This document shows, one piece after another, positions 6,882-15,578 of a DNA stretch of 64,000 nt (within the stretch, counting starts at the first letter, position 1; each line of letters starts with the position of its first letter). The position numbers were made by a program, and so were the translations under genes. Origin of the DNA: Paraflavitalea sp. CAU 1676 (GTDB taxonomy: Bacteria; Bacteroidota; Bacteroidia; Chitinophagales; Chitinophagaceae); NCBI RefSeq assembly GCF_029223285.1, contig NZ_JARHUJ010000003.1, forward strand, positions 310,001-374,000, read 5' to 3'. Below the pieces are notes generated by a model. It was not told the origin of the DNA, did no database searches, and saw only the letters and a list, made by a program, of their open reading frames with translations.

Positions 6882-8321
6882 TCAGAGAGGAATATCCACC
6901 TTCAGCACGCAACCCTGACCGCTGCTGCTGATAATTTCAAGGTTTCCGTTCTGCATCTCCACACGGCTCACGATATTGTTCAGCCCGATACCCTTGGCCT
7001 TCTGTTTGGGATCGAAGCCAATGCCGTTGTCCTTGATCACCAGGTGCGCCTTCTTGCGCGAAGTCTTTAGTTCCACCTCGGCATGGGTAGCCCGTGCATG
7101 CTTCACGATATTGTTCATCTGCTCCTGCACGATCCGGTAAAGGATCAGTTTCTTGTTATTCGATAGCGTTTCAATGTGGTGGTCATTGGCCTTGATACGG
7201 ATACGCAGCTCCGGCGACACCGTCATGTTCTCGATCATCTCCAGCAAAGCTTCCTTCAGCCCGATATCGCCCAGCGAGGGTGGCACCAGCGTCTTCGACA
7301 AAGACCGGATCTCGTTGATGGCCCTGGAGATATTGTCATAGCTTTTGGTCAGCAGTTCTTTTCGGATATCCTCATCGTTCAGCGCCATATCCACGCACAA
7401 CTTGGCCGTAGCCAGTATCTGGTTGATATTGTCGTGCAGCTCCCGGCCGATCTCCCGTCTTTCCTGCTCCTGCGTCTGGATAGTGATCTGGGTGATCAGT
7501 TTCTGCGTCTCGATCTGGCTGCGCACCAGCTCTTCCTGCATTTTCTTACGTTCCGTAATATCCATCATTGCGCCTATCACCCGGTAAGGCTTGTGCTGGT
7601 CGTTCCGCAAGATATAACCGCGGTCGAAAACAAAACGGTAGGTGCCCGCACCCGATAGGTAACGGTATTCATCTTCCCATTGATCTTTGCCCTCCGTAAT
7701 GCAGCCTTCTATTTTCAATAATACCCGCTCCCGGTCATCGGGATGGATCTTCTGCGAGTACCATTCGTAGGTATTCTGCACATCTACCGGCCTGAAGCCA
7801 AAAATGGTCGTAATACCTTCGTTCCACAATATCTCATTCGTACGCAGGTCCCAGTCCCAGATGGTATCGTTGGTCGCTTTGATCAGCGTATTATAACGTT
7901 CATAGTTCTCCACCACCTTCTGCAGGATCTTCTTCCGCTCGATGCTGTACTGGATCGATTTCACAAGCACCTTTTCATCGAATTCGCCTTTAACCAGGTA
8001 GTCCTGCGCACCCAGCGCAATGGTATGTAGAGCAACGTCTTTGTCAGACACGCCGGATAACACAATGATGGAAATATGGGGAACGGCGGCGTTCAACCGC
8101 TCAAAGGTCTGGATGCCCTCACTATCGGGCAACGTGAGGTCGAGGAAGATGAGGTCGGGCGTTTCCTCCTGCGCAATATCTGCCGCCTCCTGCAGCTTCT
8201 GGGCATGGAACAGTTCACGGATAGGCAATCCAGACAACCTCAGGTATTCGGAAAACAGAAAATAATCACTGGGATTATCTTCCACTACAAGGATGTTCAA
8301 CGGATGCGTTGAAGTGATCAT
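6882..8321 (-). CDS. REC-PAS hybrid histidine kinase, NarX/DegS type
   Basis: With the start at 8321 the protein has 479 residues. An upstream extension to 8375 lacks similarity. It has no membrane segment. An N-terminal receiver (about 9-125; Asp61 in FLDLTLPDSEG) is followed by a coil, a PAS_3/PAC domain (about 150-275, ending DITERKK), a HisKA_3 dimerisation helix (ERREIGRELHDNINQIL), and an HATPase with DNGIGF and GIGLNNI. Such proteins usually integrate phosphorylation of their own receiver with PAS input and control LuxR-type regulators. Its 3' end is seven bases from the receiver gene at 6440-6874, suggesting one signalling locus. No DNA-binding regulator is adjacent. Confidence 0.9.
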   Translation of the reverse strand: MITSTHPLNILVVEDNPSDYFLFSEYLRLSGLPIRELFHAQKLQEAADIAQEETPDLIFLDLTLPDSEGIQTFERLNAAVPHISIIVLSGVSDKDVALHTIALGAQDYLVKGEFDEKVLVKSIQYSIERKKILQKVVENYERYNTLIKATNDTIWDWDLRTNEILWNEGITTIFGFRPVDVQNTYEWYSQKIHPDDRERVLLKIEGCITEGKDQWEDEYRYLSGAGTYRFVFDRGYILRNDQHKPYRVIGAMMDITERKKMQEELVRSQIETQKLITQITIQTQEQERREIGRELHDNINQILATAKLCVDMALNDEDIRKELLTKSYDNISRAINEIRSLSKTLVPPSLGDIGLKEALLEMIENMTVSPELRIRIKANDHHIETLSNNKKLILYRIVQEQMNNIVKHARATHAEVELKTSRKKAHLVIKDNGIGFDPKQKAKGIGLNNIVSRVEMQNGNLEIISSSGQGCVLKVDIPL

Positions 8322-8629
8322 AATAGGGTTTTTGTGGTGCCTGCTTGCTGCTACGGGGCAAACGGGCCAAATCATGTTCGATTCATTCAGAGCCTACGGT
8401 CCGGAAGCTCCCGTTTATAACGGGCAAGGTTGCTTTTTGACAACCCGTAAGGGAACGATGCCTATGAAAAATTTTGCGGAGGATGCTATGGTTCAAAAAG
8501 ATGTGGAAAAGGTACTAAATAGTTGTTGCAGAAAAAAAAATCCCCCCTTTTCTTTTTTTGGCGAAAGAGCGCCTGTTAATTTTGAGTCTGCAAGCAATTT
8601 ATTAATAACCGTTTCAGCCACACTTAATC
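8322..8629. other. Divergent intergenic region
   Basis: These 308 bases lie between the hybrid kinase (leftward) and tag (rightward). They contain an A9/T-rich homopolymer stretch near 8532-8560 and the tag -7 element at 8577-8584. An open frame across the region has no protein-like composition. No RNA structure was evident. Confidence 0.5.
8577..8584 (+). promoter_or_regulatory. Promoter -7 element of tag
   Basis: TAATTTTG is an exact TAnnTTTG match, 45 bases before the start codon. A T-rich stretch (8551-8560, ending in TTTG) is a loose -33 candidate, though the spacing is shorter than usual. Confidence 0.4.
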
Positions 8630-9199
8630 ATGGCCGCAGCACCCAAAAGAAGTTATTGTGAAGCCGTTTGGCAAATGGAGCCCGGCAATGTCAATATCCA
8701 TTACCACGATCATGAATATGGGTTTCCCATCCACGACGACGATCAGCTGTTTGCCCGCTTCGTGTTGGAGATCAACCAGGCAGGCCTTAGCTGGATCACC
8801 ATCCTCCGAAAAAAGGAAAACTTCTTCAAGGCATTCGACAACTTCAACATCGAAAAAGTAGCCCGCTATACTGATAAAAAGATCGCAGGCCTGCTCGCCG
8901 ATGAAGGCATTATCCGCAACCGCCTCAAGGTAAATGCCGCCATCGAGAACGCGCGCCGCATCCGCACCCTGCAAAAAGAACATGGATCCTTTCAGCAATG
9001 GTTGCAGATGCACCACCCCAAACCCAAAGAAGAATGGGTAAAACTCTTCAAGAAAACCTTTGTATTCACCGGAGGGGAGATCGTGGGCGAATTCCTCATG
9101 AGTACAGGCTACCTGCCCGGCGCCCACATCGAAACCTGCCCGGTCTACAAAAAAGTGCTGAAGCAAAAACCGGCCTGGCACAGCAAAAGCAACAAATAA
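8630..9199 (+). CDS. tag: DNA-3-methyladenine glycosylase I
   Basis: Tag removes 3-methyladenine from alkylated DNA as the first step of base excision repair. The 189 residues match the family throughout: YCEAVWQ near the N-terminus, YHDHEYGFP, FARFVLEINQAGLSWITIL, RNRLKVNAAIENAR, and a C-terminal zinc site made by the early Cys (in SYCEA) and the late TGYLPGAHIETCP segment. The length is normal. It is preceded by a TAATTTTG promoter element and followed 53 bp later by a YdcF-like gene on the same strand, perhaps co-transcribed. Confidence 0.95.
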   Translation: MAAAPKRSYCEAVWQMEPGNVNIHYHDHEYGFPIHDDDQLFARFVLEINQAGLSWITILRKKENFFKAFDNFNIEKVARYTDKKIAGLLADEGIIRNRLKVNAAIENARRIRTLQKEHGSFQQWLQMHHPKPKEEWVKLFKKTFVFTGGEIVGEFLMSTGYLPGAHIETCPVYKKVLKQKPAWHSKSNK

Positions 9200-9252
9200 A
9201 CCCACACCGCAAACCGGTTCAGCTGCCCGTACCGTCAAAAGCTGCATAGCCA

Positions 9253-9816
9253 ATGCTCAACAAACTACGTTTACTGTCCTTACTCTTTATTGCCTGGTTG
9301 TTTCTGCACTGCCTGTGGGTGGTCAAAGATGGTTTCCACGAATTTACCGGCCAGGCCGATGTAGCTATCATACTGGGTAATACCGTATTCGCCGATGGCA
9401 CCTTATCGCCCTGGCTGCAGGGTAGGGTAGACGAAGCCCTCCGCCTGTACCGCAACCGGCAGGTGCACAAATTATTCGTCAGTGGCGGCATCGGCAAAAC
9501 CCGCTATCCCGAAGGCGACGGCATGCGTAACTACCTGGTCGCGAAAGGTGTGCCAACCGAAGACATCATCGTCGATAACGAGGGAGACAACAGTTATCTC
9601 ACCGCCAGGAATTTTCAAAGTCTTAACAAACAAGGTGAATTTCAAACAGCTGTCATAGTAACCAGCTATTACCACGTAACCCGTACAAAATACATTGTGA
9701 AGAAGCTCGGCATGGAGGAAGTGGAAGGCGCCAGTTCGAAATTCATGACCTTCGCCGATTGGTATGGACTGCTCCGGGAGTTTCCGGCGTATTACAAATA
9801 TCGCTTGGTGTATTAA
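9253..9816 (+). CDS. YdcF/SanA-like DUF218 protein
   Basis: This 187-residue protein has an N-terminal hydrophobic anchor (about 5-24) and a DUF218 domain facing the periplasm. Family motifs are VAIILGNTVFADG, LSPWLQGRVDEALRLY, KLFVSGGIG, EGDGMRNYLVAKGVP, DNEGDNSYLTARN, and VIVTSYYHVTRTKYI. Family members such as SanA and ElyC affect envelope integrity, but the biochemical activity is not settled. Its stop codon overlaps the 3' end of the convergent gene at 9813-10103 by four bases. Confidence 0.88.
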   Translation: MLNKLRLLSLLFIAWLFLHCLWVVKDGFHEFTGQADVAIILGNTVFADGTLSPWLQGRVDEALRLYRNRQVHKLFVSGGIGKTRYPEGDGMRNYLVAKGVPTEDIIVDNEGDNSYLTARNFQSLNKQGEFQTAVIVTSYYHVTRTKYIVKKLGMEEVEGASSKFMTFADWYGLLREFPAYYKYRLVY

Positions 9817-10103
9817 TTCAATTGGAGGGCAGGCAGGCGGTAATGCTGGCCGTCGTAGATGAACAGTTCGTCGATCTCGTAGCTCCAGTATTTATGAATG
9901 GGAGATTTGACCAGGTAATCCTCTATCTCCTGTTTGTCGTGCGCCGTGAAAGTGATCCAAACCCTTTGTGATTCCATGGAAACCACATACTGATCAATGA
10001 TCCCCTTTTCAATCAGCGTATCAACATAAACACGGTGGGAGGGTACCAGAGACATGAATTCGTCATCCATCTCGAAGTGTATCGTCACCTGGAATTTCTT
10101 CAT
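9813..10103 (-). CDS. Small ferredoxin-fold-like protein, unknown function
   Basis: With the start at 10103 (MKKFQVTIHF) the product has 96 residues. Upstream in-frame Met codons at 10112 and 10124 are less likely. The pattern of strand, helix, strand (FQVTIHFEMD, SHRVYVDTLIEKG, YVVSMESQRVWITFTAHDKQEIEDYLVKSP) resembles muconolactone-isomerase/YciI-type ferredoxin-like folds. No catalytic residues can be assigned. It lies 39 bp after mtaB on the same strand and may be read through from it. It converges on the YdcF-like gene with a four-base overlap. Confidence 0.7.
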   Translation of the reverse strand: MKKFQVTIHFEMDDEFMSLVPSHRVYVDTLIEKGIIDQYVVSMESQRVWITFTAHDKQEIEDYLVKSPIHKYWSYEIDELFIYDGQHYRLPALQLN

Positions 10104-10142
10104 ACTTTCCATATCTTCTAACACCTGGTTAAACTGAATTGT

Positions 10143-11417
10143 TTACAGCCTGCAGTCCACAACCTGGTTAGCATGGTCGGCCCGGTAAGGCATCGTCACT
10201 TTGATGTAGTTGTCACTATACCCCTCCATCATACCATTCTTCTCGTGCCTTTCAAATAATACTTTACGAGTTTGGCCAGCATGCAGTTGGGTGAAGTACT
10301 GCATTTTCATATAAGACAAGTTGCGCAGCGTTTTGTTTCGTTCGTTCCGGATATTCACCGGCACCACAGGATCGATCTCCAGCGCTTTGGTATTATCCCG
10401 TTCAGAATACGTGAAAACGTGGAGATAAGTTACGTCAAGCGCATGCAAAAAGTCAAAAGTTTCTTTGAAATGGTCATTTGACTCGCCGGGGAAGCCTACA
10501 ATGACGTCGACGCCGATCGCACAGTGCGGCATCAGGGTCTTGATCAGGTTCACCCTTTCGGCATATAACTCCCTTTTATAACGCCGGCGCATCAAACCAA
10601 GTATATGATTGCTGCCGCTTTGCAGCGGAATATGGAAATGCGGCATGAACCTGCGGCTGTTGGCCACAAACTCAACGATCTCGTTGGTAAGCAGGTTCGG
10701 TTCGATAGAAGAAATGCGGTAACGGTCAATATGTTCTACCTTGTCCAGTTCACGGATCAGGTCCAGGAAATCCTCCTCATGACGCTTGTTGCCATCGGGC
10801 CCCTTGCCAAAATCGCCCAGATTTACGCCCGTCAGCACGATCTCCTTAACATCCGAGCCCTTCAATTCCTCCACATTGCGCAATACATTGGCAACACTGT
10901 CGCTGCGGCTCTTGCCACGCGCCATCGGGATCGTACAAAAAGAACAATTGTAATCGCAGCCATCCTGCACTTTCAGGAAAGTACGCGTGCGGTCATTGAG
11001 CGAATAAGAAGCATTGAAACCAGTGATCGTTTCGATATCGCAGCTGCATATTTTGGCAGAATCGCCTTTGGCCAGTTCGCGGATATGATGAGCAATGTTA
11101 AACTTTTCAGCAGCCCCCAGCACAAGGTCTACCCCAGGAATTTCAGCGATCTCCCTGGGTTTTAACTGCGCATAGCAGCCGGTGATCACCACCAGGCTCT
11201 CAGGAGCCTTCCGCTGAATGCGGCGCACCAGGTGCCGGCACTCTTTATCGGCATTGTCAGTGACCGAACAGGTGTTGATCACGTAAACATCGGCCTCCTC
11301 TTCAAATTCGCGCTTTTCGAAACCCTCATTCTCCAGCAATCGTGAAAGCGTGGAAGTTTCTGAAAAATTAAGCTTACAACCTAGTGTATGAAATGCTACA
11401 GTCCTTTTTTCTGCCAT
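10143..11417 (-). CDS. mtaB: tRNA t6A37 methylthiotransferase MtaB
   Basis: MtaB is a radical-SAM enzyme that converts t6A37 to ms2t6A37 in tRNAs reading ANN codons. The 424 residues contain the N-terminal UPF0004 domain with its three cluster ligands (Cys14 in LGCKLN, Cys50 in NTCSVTD, Cys81 in TGCYAQ). The radical-SAM motif is CDYNCSFC (Cys154, 158, 161), with GVNLGDFG and PHFHIPLQSGS in the SAM domain. A C-terminal TRAM-like region ends the protein. The MtaB subgroup, rather than MiaB or RimO, is suggested by HTLGCKLN. An exact -7 element lies only eight bases upstream, so the message may be leaderless. Confidence 0.93.
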   Translation of the reverse strand: MAEKRTVAFHTLGCKLNFSETSTLSRLLENEGFEKREFEEEADVYVINTCSVTDNADKECRHLVRRIQRKAPESLVVITGCYAQLKPREIAEIPGVDLVLGAAEKFNIAHHIRELAKGDSAKICSCDIETITGFNASYSLNDRTRTFLKVQDGCDYNCSFCTIPMARGKSRSDSVANVLRNVEELKGSDVKEIVLTGVNLGDFGKGPDGNKRHEEDFLDLIRELDKVEHIDRYRISSIEPNLLTNEIVEFVANSRRFMPHFHIPLQSGSNHILGLMRRRYKRELYAERVNLIKTLMPHCAIGVDVIVGFPGESNDHFKETFDFLHALDVTYLHVFTYSERDNTKALEIDPVVPVNIRNERNKTLRNLSYMKMQYFTQLHAGQTRKVLFERHEKNGMMEGYSDNYIKVTMPYRADHANQVVDCRL

Positions 11418-11424
11418 GACGCGG

Positions 11425-11432
11425 CAAAGATA
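11425..11432 (-). promoter_or_regulatory. Promoter -7 element of mtaB
   Basis: On the minus strand the sequence reads TATCTTTG, an exact TAnnTTTG match, ending eight bases before the mtaB start codon. Transcription would then start two or three bases before ATG. No clear -33 is visible. Confidence 0.4.
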
Positions 11433-11510
11433 ACGATCATTTGCCGTTTTGACCGGGAATGGCCCCGCTATCCAACCCCCTCGTAACCAAATTTATAAGT
11501 AATTTGGCGC

Positions 11511-12026
11511 ATGAATAAATCGCGCCGTCCCATCTCTATAGCCCTGGTCGTTATCATCATCGTACTCGGTATCGTATTGAGGAACAATCGGTCACGACAC
11601 AAGGACAGGCAGGATCCCCGGCAGGAGCAAACCAACGACCGTCGGGAGCCCGAAAAGGACCGCCCCCAGCCAGCCGGCCCCAACGATCACCGCCCGCAGC
11701 CAACCAAACCGCCCAGCGATGAAGCCAACCGCAATGGCGGGTTCGATCGCCGCCATGGCGATGGAAAGCTCATCTACACCAAACATGCCCGCTGTCGCAT
11801 GGCCTGCCGCCACATCGACGAAAGCGAAGTAGAGGAGATCCTCCAAACCGGCAGCATCAACGAACGGAAAAGCGAACCCGCTGCCCGTCCGGATCCTAAA
11901 TATGCCCTCGAAGGCCGCACCCACGACGGACAACAGGTACGCATCATATTCGCCACCGCCAGCCGGGGCATGGTGGTAGTCACGGTCATCGACCTCGATA
12001 CCGACTGGACCTGCGACTGTCGCTAA
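11511..12026 (+). CDS. Membrane-anchored DUF4258 protein
   Basis: This 171-residue protein has one N-terminal membrane helix (about 8-24, ALVVIIIVLGIVL). A linker of about 60 residues, rich in Pro, Arg, Asp and Gln, follows. The C-terminal DUF4258 domain starts at LIYTKHARCRMACRHIDESEVEEIL and runs through VRIIFATASRGMVVVTVIDL. DUF4258 is a small alpha/beta domain often found in toxin-like or RelE-related contexts, but the anchored form here has no antitoxin beside it. The last 17 bases of the gene are repeated almost exactly at 12141-12158. The function is unknown. Confidence 0.8.
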   Translation: MNKSRRPISIALVVIIIVLGIVLRNNRSRHKDRQDPRQEQTNDRREPEKDRPQPAGPNDHRPQPTKPPSDEANRNGGFDRRHGDGKLIYTKHARCRMACRHIDESEVEEILQTGSINERKSEPAARPDPKYALEGRTHDGQQVRIIFATASRGMVVVTVIDLDTDWTCDCR

Positions 12027-12158
12027 ACGGTAACCCCACCGGCAACCGGTGCAGTGGCCCCCCCTGTTAATCAGTAACCTCATCAGGCCCACCTGAACGC
12101 AACAGCCCGTTCAACGAGTAACGCAACTACTACCGCCAGCCCTGCGACTGTCACTAAA
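12010..12158 (+). repeat. Imperfect 18-bp direct repeat pair
   Basis: CCTGCGACTGTCGCTAAA at 12010-12027, which covers the 3' end of the DUF4258 gene, recurs with one change at 12141-12158. The copies start 131 bp apart. The bases between them code for nothing visible. It looks like a remnant of a small tandem duplication. Confidence 0.5.
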
Positions 12159-12195
12159 ATTGATTACTTTTCGCTTTAAACCCGGAAACTGCCCC

Positions 12196-12972
12196 ATGAA
12201 ATGGCTCAAGAACTTATTGCGGTGGCTTTATTGTCTCTACGCTTATATCGTCTTCGTGATGATCATGATCAGCGTGCTGCCGGCTGTCATTGCAGGATCA
12301 TTCTTTGGCAAGATCGATGGAGGCAATTTCATTTACGGCCTCTGTAGTATGTGGGGTGACCTTTGGTTCTTTTTTATCGGCATCCGCCACCGCAACATCT
12401 ATGAGGTGCCGCATGATAAAAAACAGCAATACATATTCGTAGCCAACCACATTTCTTACCTCGATGCCCCCATTATCGTTACAACCCTTCGGCAACCGGT
12501 AAGAGTGCTCGGTAAAGTAGAAATGTCCAAAATGCCCGTGTTCGGATACATCTACCGCAATACCGTCGTTACCGTCGATCGCAGCAGCGCCGAAAACCGC
12601 GCCCGCAGTGTGCGGGTGCTCAAATCGGTCATCAAAAAAGGCATCTCCATCTTCATCTTTCCCGAAGGCACCTTCAACGAGACCCACCAGCCGGTAAAGG
12701 ACTTTTTCGACGGCGCCTTCCGCATCGCCATAGAAACGCAAACCCCCATCAAACCTGTACTCTTTCTCGACGCCTACGCCCGTATGCATTACAAAAGCGT
12801 GCTCACGATCAATCCCGGCCGCTCACGGTCCGTATTCCTCGAACCCATACCCGTAGCAGGACTCACCAGCAAAGACCTGCCCGCCCTCAAACAAAAAGTA
12901 TATCAGGTCATGGAAGCCAAACTCAAAGAATACCAGGCCGACTGGATACAAGCCCAACCGGTGACCACCTAG
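12196..12972 (+). CDS. plsC: 1-acyl-sn-glycerol-3-phosphate acyltransferase
   Basis: PlsC makes phosphatidic acid from lysophosphatidic acid and an acyl donor at the inner membrane. The start at 12196 (ATG) is preferred to an upstream in-frame TTG at 12160. The protein has 258 residues, with a membrane segment at about 10-35 and the acyltransferase motifs NH85ISYLD90 (HX4D), RNTVVTVDRSS and FPEGTFNETHQP, then a late PIKPVLFLDA. All signature residues are present. Substrate class within the LPLAT family cannot be fixed by reading alone. It lies upstream of priA, with an 87-bp gap containing a small GC hairpin (12984-12997). Confidence 0.88.
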   Translation: MKWLKNLLRWLYCLYAYIVFVMIMISVLPAVIAGSFFGKIDGGNFIYGLCSMWGDLWFFFIGIRHRNIYEVPHDKKQQYIFVANHISYLDAPIIVTTLRQPVRVLGKVEMSKMPVFGYIYRNTVVTVDRSSAENRARSVRVLKSVIKKGISIFIFPEGTFNETHQPVKDFFDGAFRIAIETQTPIKPVLFLDAYARMHYKSVLTINPGRSRSVFLEPIPVAGLTSKDLPALKQKVYQVMEAKLKEYQADWIQAQPVTT

Positions 12973-13059
12973 CCCTCGTTGTTCCGCCGAATGGCGGGAT
13001 TGCCCCAACGCATGTCGGGGGTGCCTCAGTTGCCTTCTAACACGTATATTGCGCTTTAA

Positions 13060-15519
13060 TTGAATCCATTGTACGCAGAAGTCATAATACCGCTGGCATT
13101 ACCGAAGAACTACACCTGGGCCGTACCCGATCACCTGCTCGACCAGGTAAAACCCGGCGTCCGCGTGGAAGTAGGTCTCAAACAAACCAAACGTTATGCA
13201 GGTGTTGTAAAAAGGCTGCACAATGAAAAACCTGAGTTCTTCGAAGCCAAGGACATCCTCAACGTACTCGATGTAGAACCCATCGTATACAAAGAACAGC
13301 TTCAGCTCTGGGAATGGATCGCCCGGTACTATATGTGCAGCGAAGGAGAGGTGATGGCCGCCGCCCTGCCATCTCACTTCAAGCTCAGTAGCGAAACACA
13401 GCTCGTCTACAACGAAGAATACGGCGATAACTTCAACCAGCTCGACCACGACGAATACCTCGTCGGCGAAGCGCTGCTGCTCAAGAAAGAATTGAAGATC
13501 GGCGAAGTACAGCAACTGCTCGATTCCTCCCACGTATATCCCGTCATCAAAAGGCTCATCGATAAAAAGGTCTGCTTCGTATGGGAAGCACTCAAGGAAA
13601 CCTACACCGCCAAAAAGGAATCTTTCGTACTGCTCAATCCCATCTACGACAATGAAGAAGAACTGGCCAAACTGCTCAACGAAGACAAGAAACTGCAGCG
13701 TGCCGAAAAGCAACTGGAACTGCTGCTGAGCTACCTCTACATCTCCAAAACAGAAGGAGAAGTATCGAAAGCCCAGCTGCTGAAGAAAAGCAACGCTTCC
13801 GACAATCAACTGAAAGGGCTGGTTGATAAGAACATCCTCTTCCTCGAGAAACGGCATGTAGACAGACTTAGCTACCTGCCACGCAACATCAACATCGACT
13901 TTACCCTTACACCGGCACAGCAACTGGCACTCGATGAAGTGAAGATATCTCTGGCCGACAAACCCGTTTGCCTGCTGCACGGCGTAACCTCCAGCGGTAA
14001 AACCCAGGTGTATATAAAGATCATAGAGGATTATGTACGCAAAGGCAAACAGGTATTGTACCTGCTCCCCGAGATCGCGCTTACTTCACAGATCATCCGC
14101 CGCCTGCAAAGGCATTTCGGTGGCTATATCGGTATCTACCACAGCAAGTTCAACCAGAACGAACGGCTCGAAATATGGAACAAGGTCAAGAACGGCGAAC
14201 TGAAGATCGTACTCGGCGCCCGCTCATCCTTATTCCTTCCCTTCAGTGATCTCGGCCTCATCGTGGCCGACGAAGAGCACGACGCCTCCTACAAACAACA
14301 GGATCCCGCCCCGCGTTACCATGCGCGCGACGGAGCCGTCTATTACGCCTCCCTGTTCAACGCACGCGTATTATTAGGCAGCGCCACGCCCTCCATCGAA
14401 AGCTATTACAATGCACAAACGCAGAAGTATGGCTTCGTTACCCTCAACGAGCGCTTTGGCGGCGTAAAACTGCCCAATATCAACATCATCGATACCAAGA
14501 AGATCATGCGGCCCGATAAGGATAAGGTCATGATCACGCCCGAACTGCACGACGCCATAGACCATACCCTGCAAAGGGGCAAGCAGGTCATCCTGTTCCA
14601 GAACCGCCGGGGATACTCACCATACCAGATCTGCCAGTCATGCGGCTGGATACCGCAGTGTAAATACTGCGATGTGTCGCTCACGTTCCACAAGAACACC
14701 AACAAACTGCATTGCCACTACTGCGGCACTGTATATCCGCCCGTGTATACCTGCATGGCCTGTGGAAGCGATAAATTCCTTACCCGCAACTTTGGCACCG
14801 AGAAGATCGAAGAACAGCTCGAAGAAGTATTTCCGAAATACCGCATCGCACGGATGGATGTAGACAGTGTGAAAGGGAAGACCGCCCACGACAGTCTCAT
14901 CCAGCAGTTCGAACAACAGCGGCTCGATATGTTGGTGGGCACACAGATGGTCGTCAAGGGGCTCGATTTCGAGCATGTGGCGCTGGTAGGCATACTCGAT
15001 GCCGACAGCCTGCTCAGCTTTGCCGATTTCCGTGTCAATGAACGCGCCTTCCAGTTGATGGAACAGGTGAGTGGCCGCGCCGGCCGTAAAGACGAGCAGG
15101 GCCAGGTAATGATACAGGTATCCAATACCCGCCATCCCGTATTGGCCTTTGTACAACAGCACGATTACCATTCCTTTTACCACTACGAAATAGAAGGGCG
15201 CAAACAATTTGCCTATCCGCCCTTTTCCAGGTGCATCCTGCTTACCTTCAAAAACTACATCAAGGAAGTGGCCGAGGGTGCCGCCAACACTGTGGCCGCC
15301 GCACTCAAAACCAACTTCGGCCCCTACCTGGTAGGCCCCGCCGAGCCCATCGTCAACCGCATCCGCAACCAGTACCTCATAGAGTTGCTGATCAAACTGC
15401 CCCGCGAAGCGCAGCTCATCAACCGCTGCAAACAACAGATACAGGAGCAGATAGCCATCATCCACAATCACCAGCGTTTCAAAAAAACAGTCGTGATCGT
15501 GGATGTAGATACCATGTAA
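13060..15519 (+). CDS. priA: Primosomal protein N' (PriA helicase)
   Basis: PriA is a 3'-5' DNA helicase that reloads the replisome at stalled forks. The 819 residues include the N-terminal 3'BD domain (YAEVIIPLALPKNYTWAVP) and a winged-helix region. Helicase lobes follow, with Walker A GVTSSGKT (308-315) and DEEH (404-407), then the zinc-binding insert with eight Cys (CQSCGW..CKYC..CHYCG..CMACG) and a C-terminal lobe with QVSGRAGR. The start must be TTG at 13060, because the conserved first strand begins right after it and no ATG exists upstream in frame. murB follows in the same direction. Confidence 0.95.
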   Translation: MNPLYAEVIIPLALPKNYTWAVPDHLLDQVKPGVRVEVGLKQTKRYAGVVKRLHNEKPEFFEAKDILNVLDVEPIVYKEQLQLWEWIARYYMCSEGEVMAAALPSHFKLSSETQLVYNEEYGDNFNQLDHDEYLVGEALLLKKELKIGEVQQLLDSSHVYPVIKRLIDKKVCFVWEALKETYTAKKESFVLLNPIYDNEEELAKLLNEDKKLQRAEKQLELLLSYLYISKTEGEVSKAQLLKKSNASDNQLKGLVDKNILFLEKRHVDRLSYLPRNINIDFTLTPAQQLALDEVKISLADKPVCLLHGVTSSGKTQVYIKIIEDYVRKGKQVLYLLPEIALTSQIIRRLQRHFGGYIGIYHSKFNQNERLEIWNKVKNGELKIVLGARSSLFLPFSDLGLIVADEEHDASYKQQDPAPRYHARDGAVYYASLFNARVLLGSATPSIESYYNAQTQKYGFVTLNERFGGVKLPNINIIDTKKIMRPDKDKVMITPELHDAIDHTLQRGKQVILFQNRRGYSPYQICQSCGWIPQCKYCDVSLTFHKNTNKLHCHYCGTVYPPVYTCMACGSDKFLTRNFGTEKIEEQLEEVFPKYRIARMDVDSVKGKTAHDSLIQQFEQQRLDMLVGTQMVVKGLDFEHVALVGILDADSLLSFADFRVNERAFQLMEQVSGRAGRKDEQGQVMIQVSNTRHPVLAFVQQHDYHSFYHYEIEGRKQFAYPPFSRCILLTFKNYIKEVAEGAANTVAAALKTNFGPYLVGPAEPIVNRIRNQYLIELLIKLPREAQLINRCKQQIQEQIAIIHNHQRFKKTVVIVDVDTM

Positions 15520-15550
15520 ACACCGCCCCCCATATATGGCCGGGGCTCAT

Positions 15551-15558
15551 TAATTTTG
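15551..15558 (+). promoter_or_regulatory. Promoter -7 element of murB
   Basis: TAATTTTG matches TAnnTTTG exactly and ends 20 bases before the murB start. That is the usual distance in this window. A -33 TTG is not evident, so murB may also be read from the priA transcript. Confidence 0.4.
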
Positions 15559-15578
15559 CTGTACGACAAACGATCCAT

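Noticed and set aside
8293..8661. 122-codon frame before tag
   Set aside because: It crosses a homopolymer region and the tag promoter, and lacks any motif.
15231..15578. N-terminal extension of murB
   Set aside because: It overlaps priA in another frame and has no MurB similarity. ATG 15579 starts the conserved protein.
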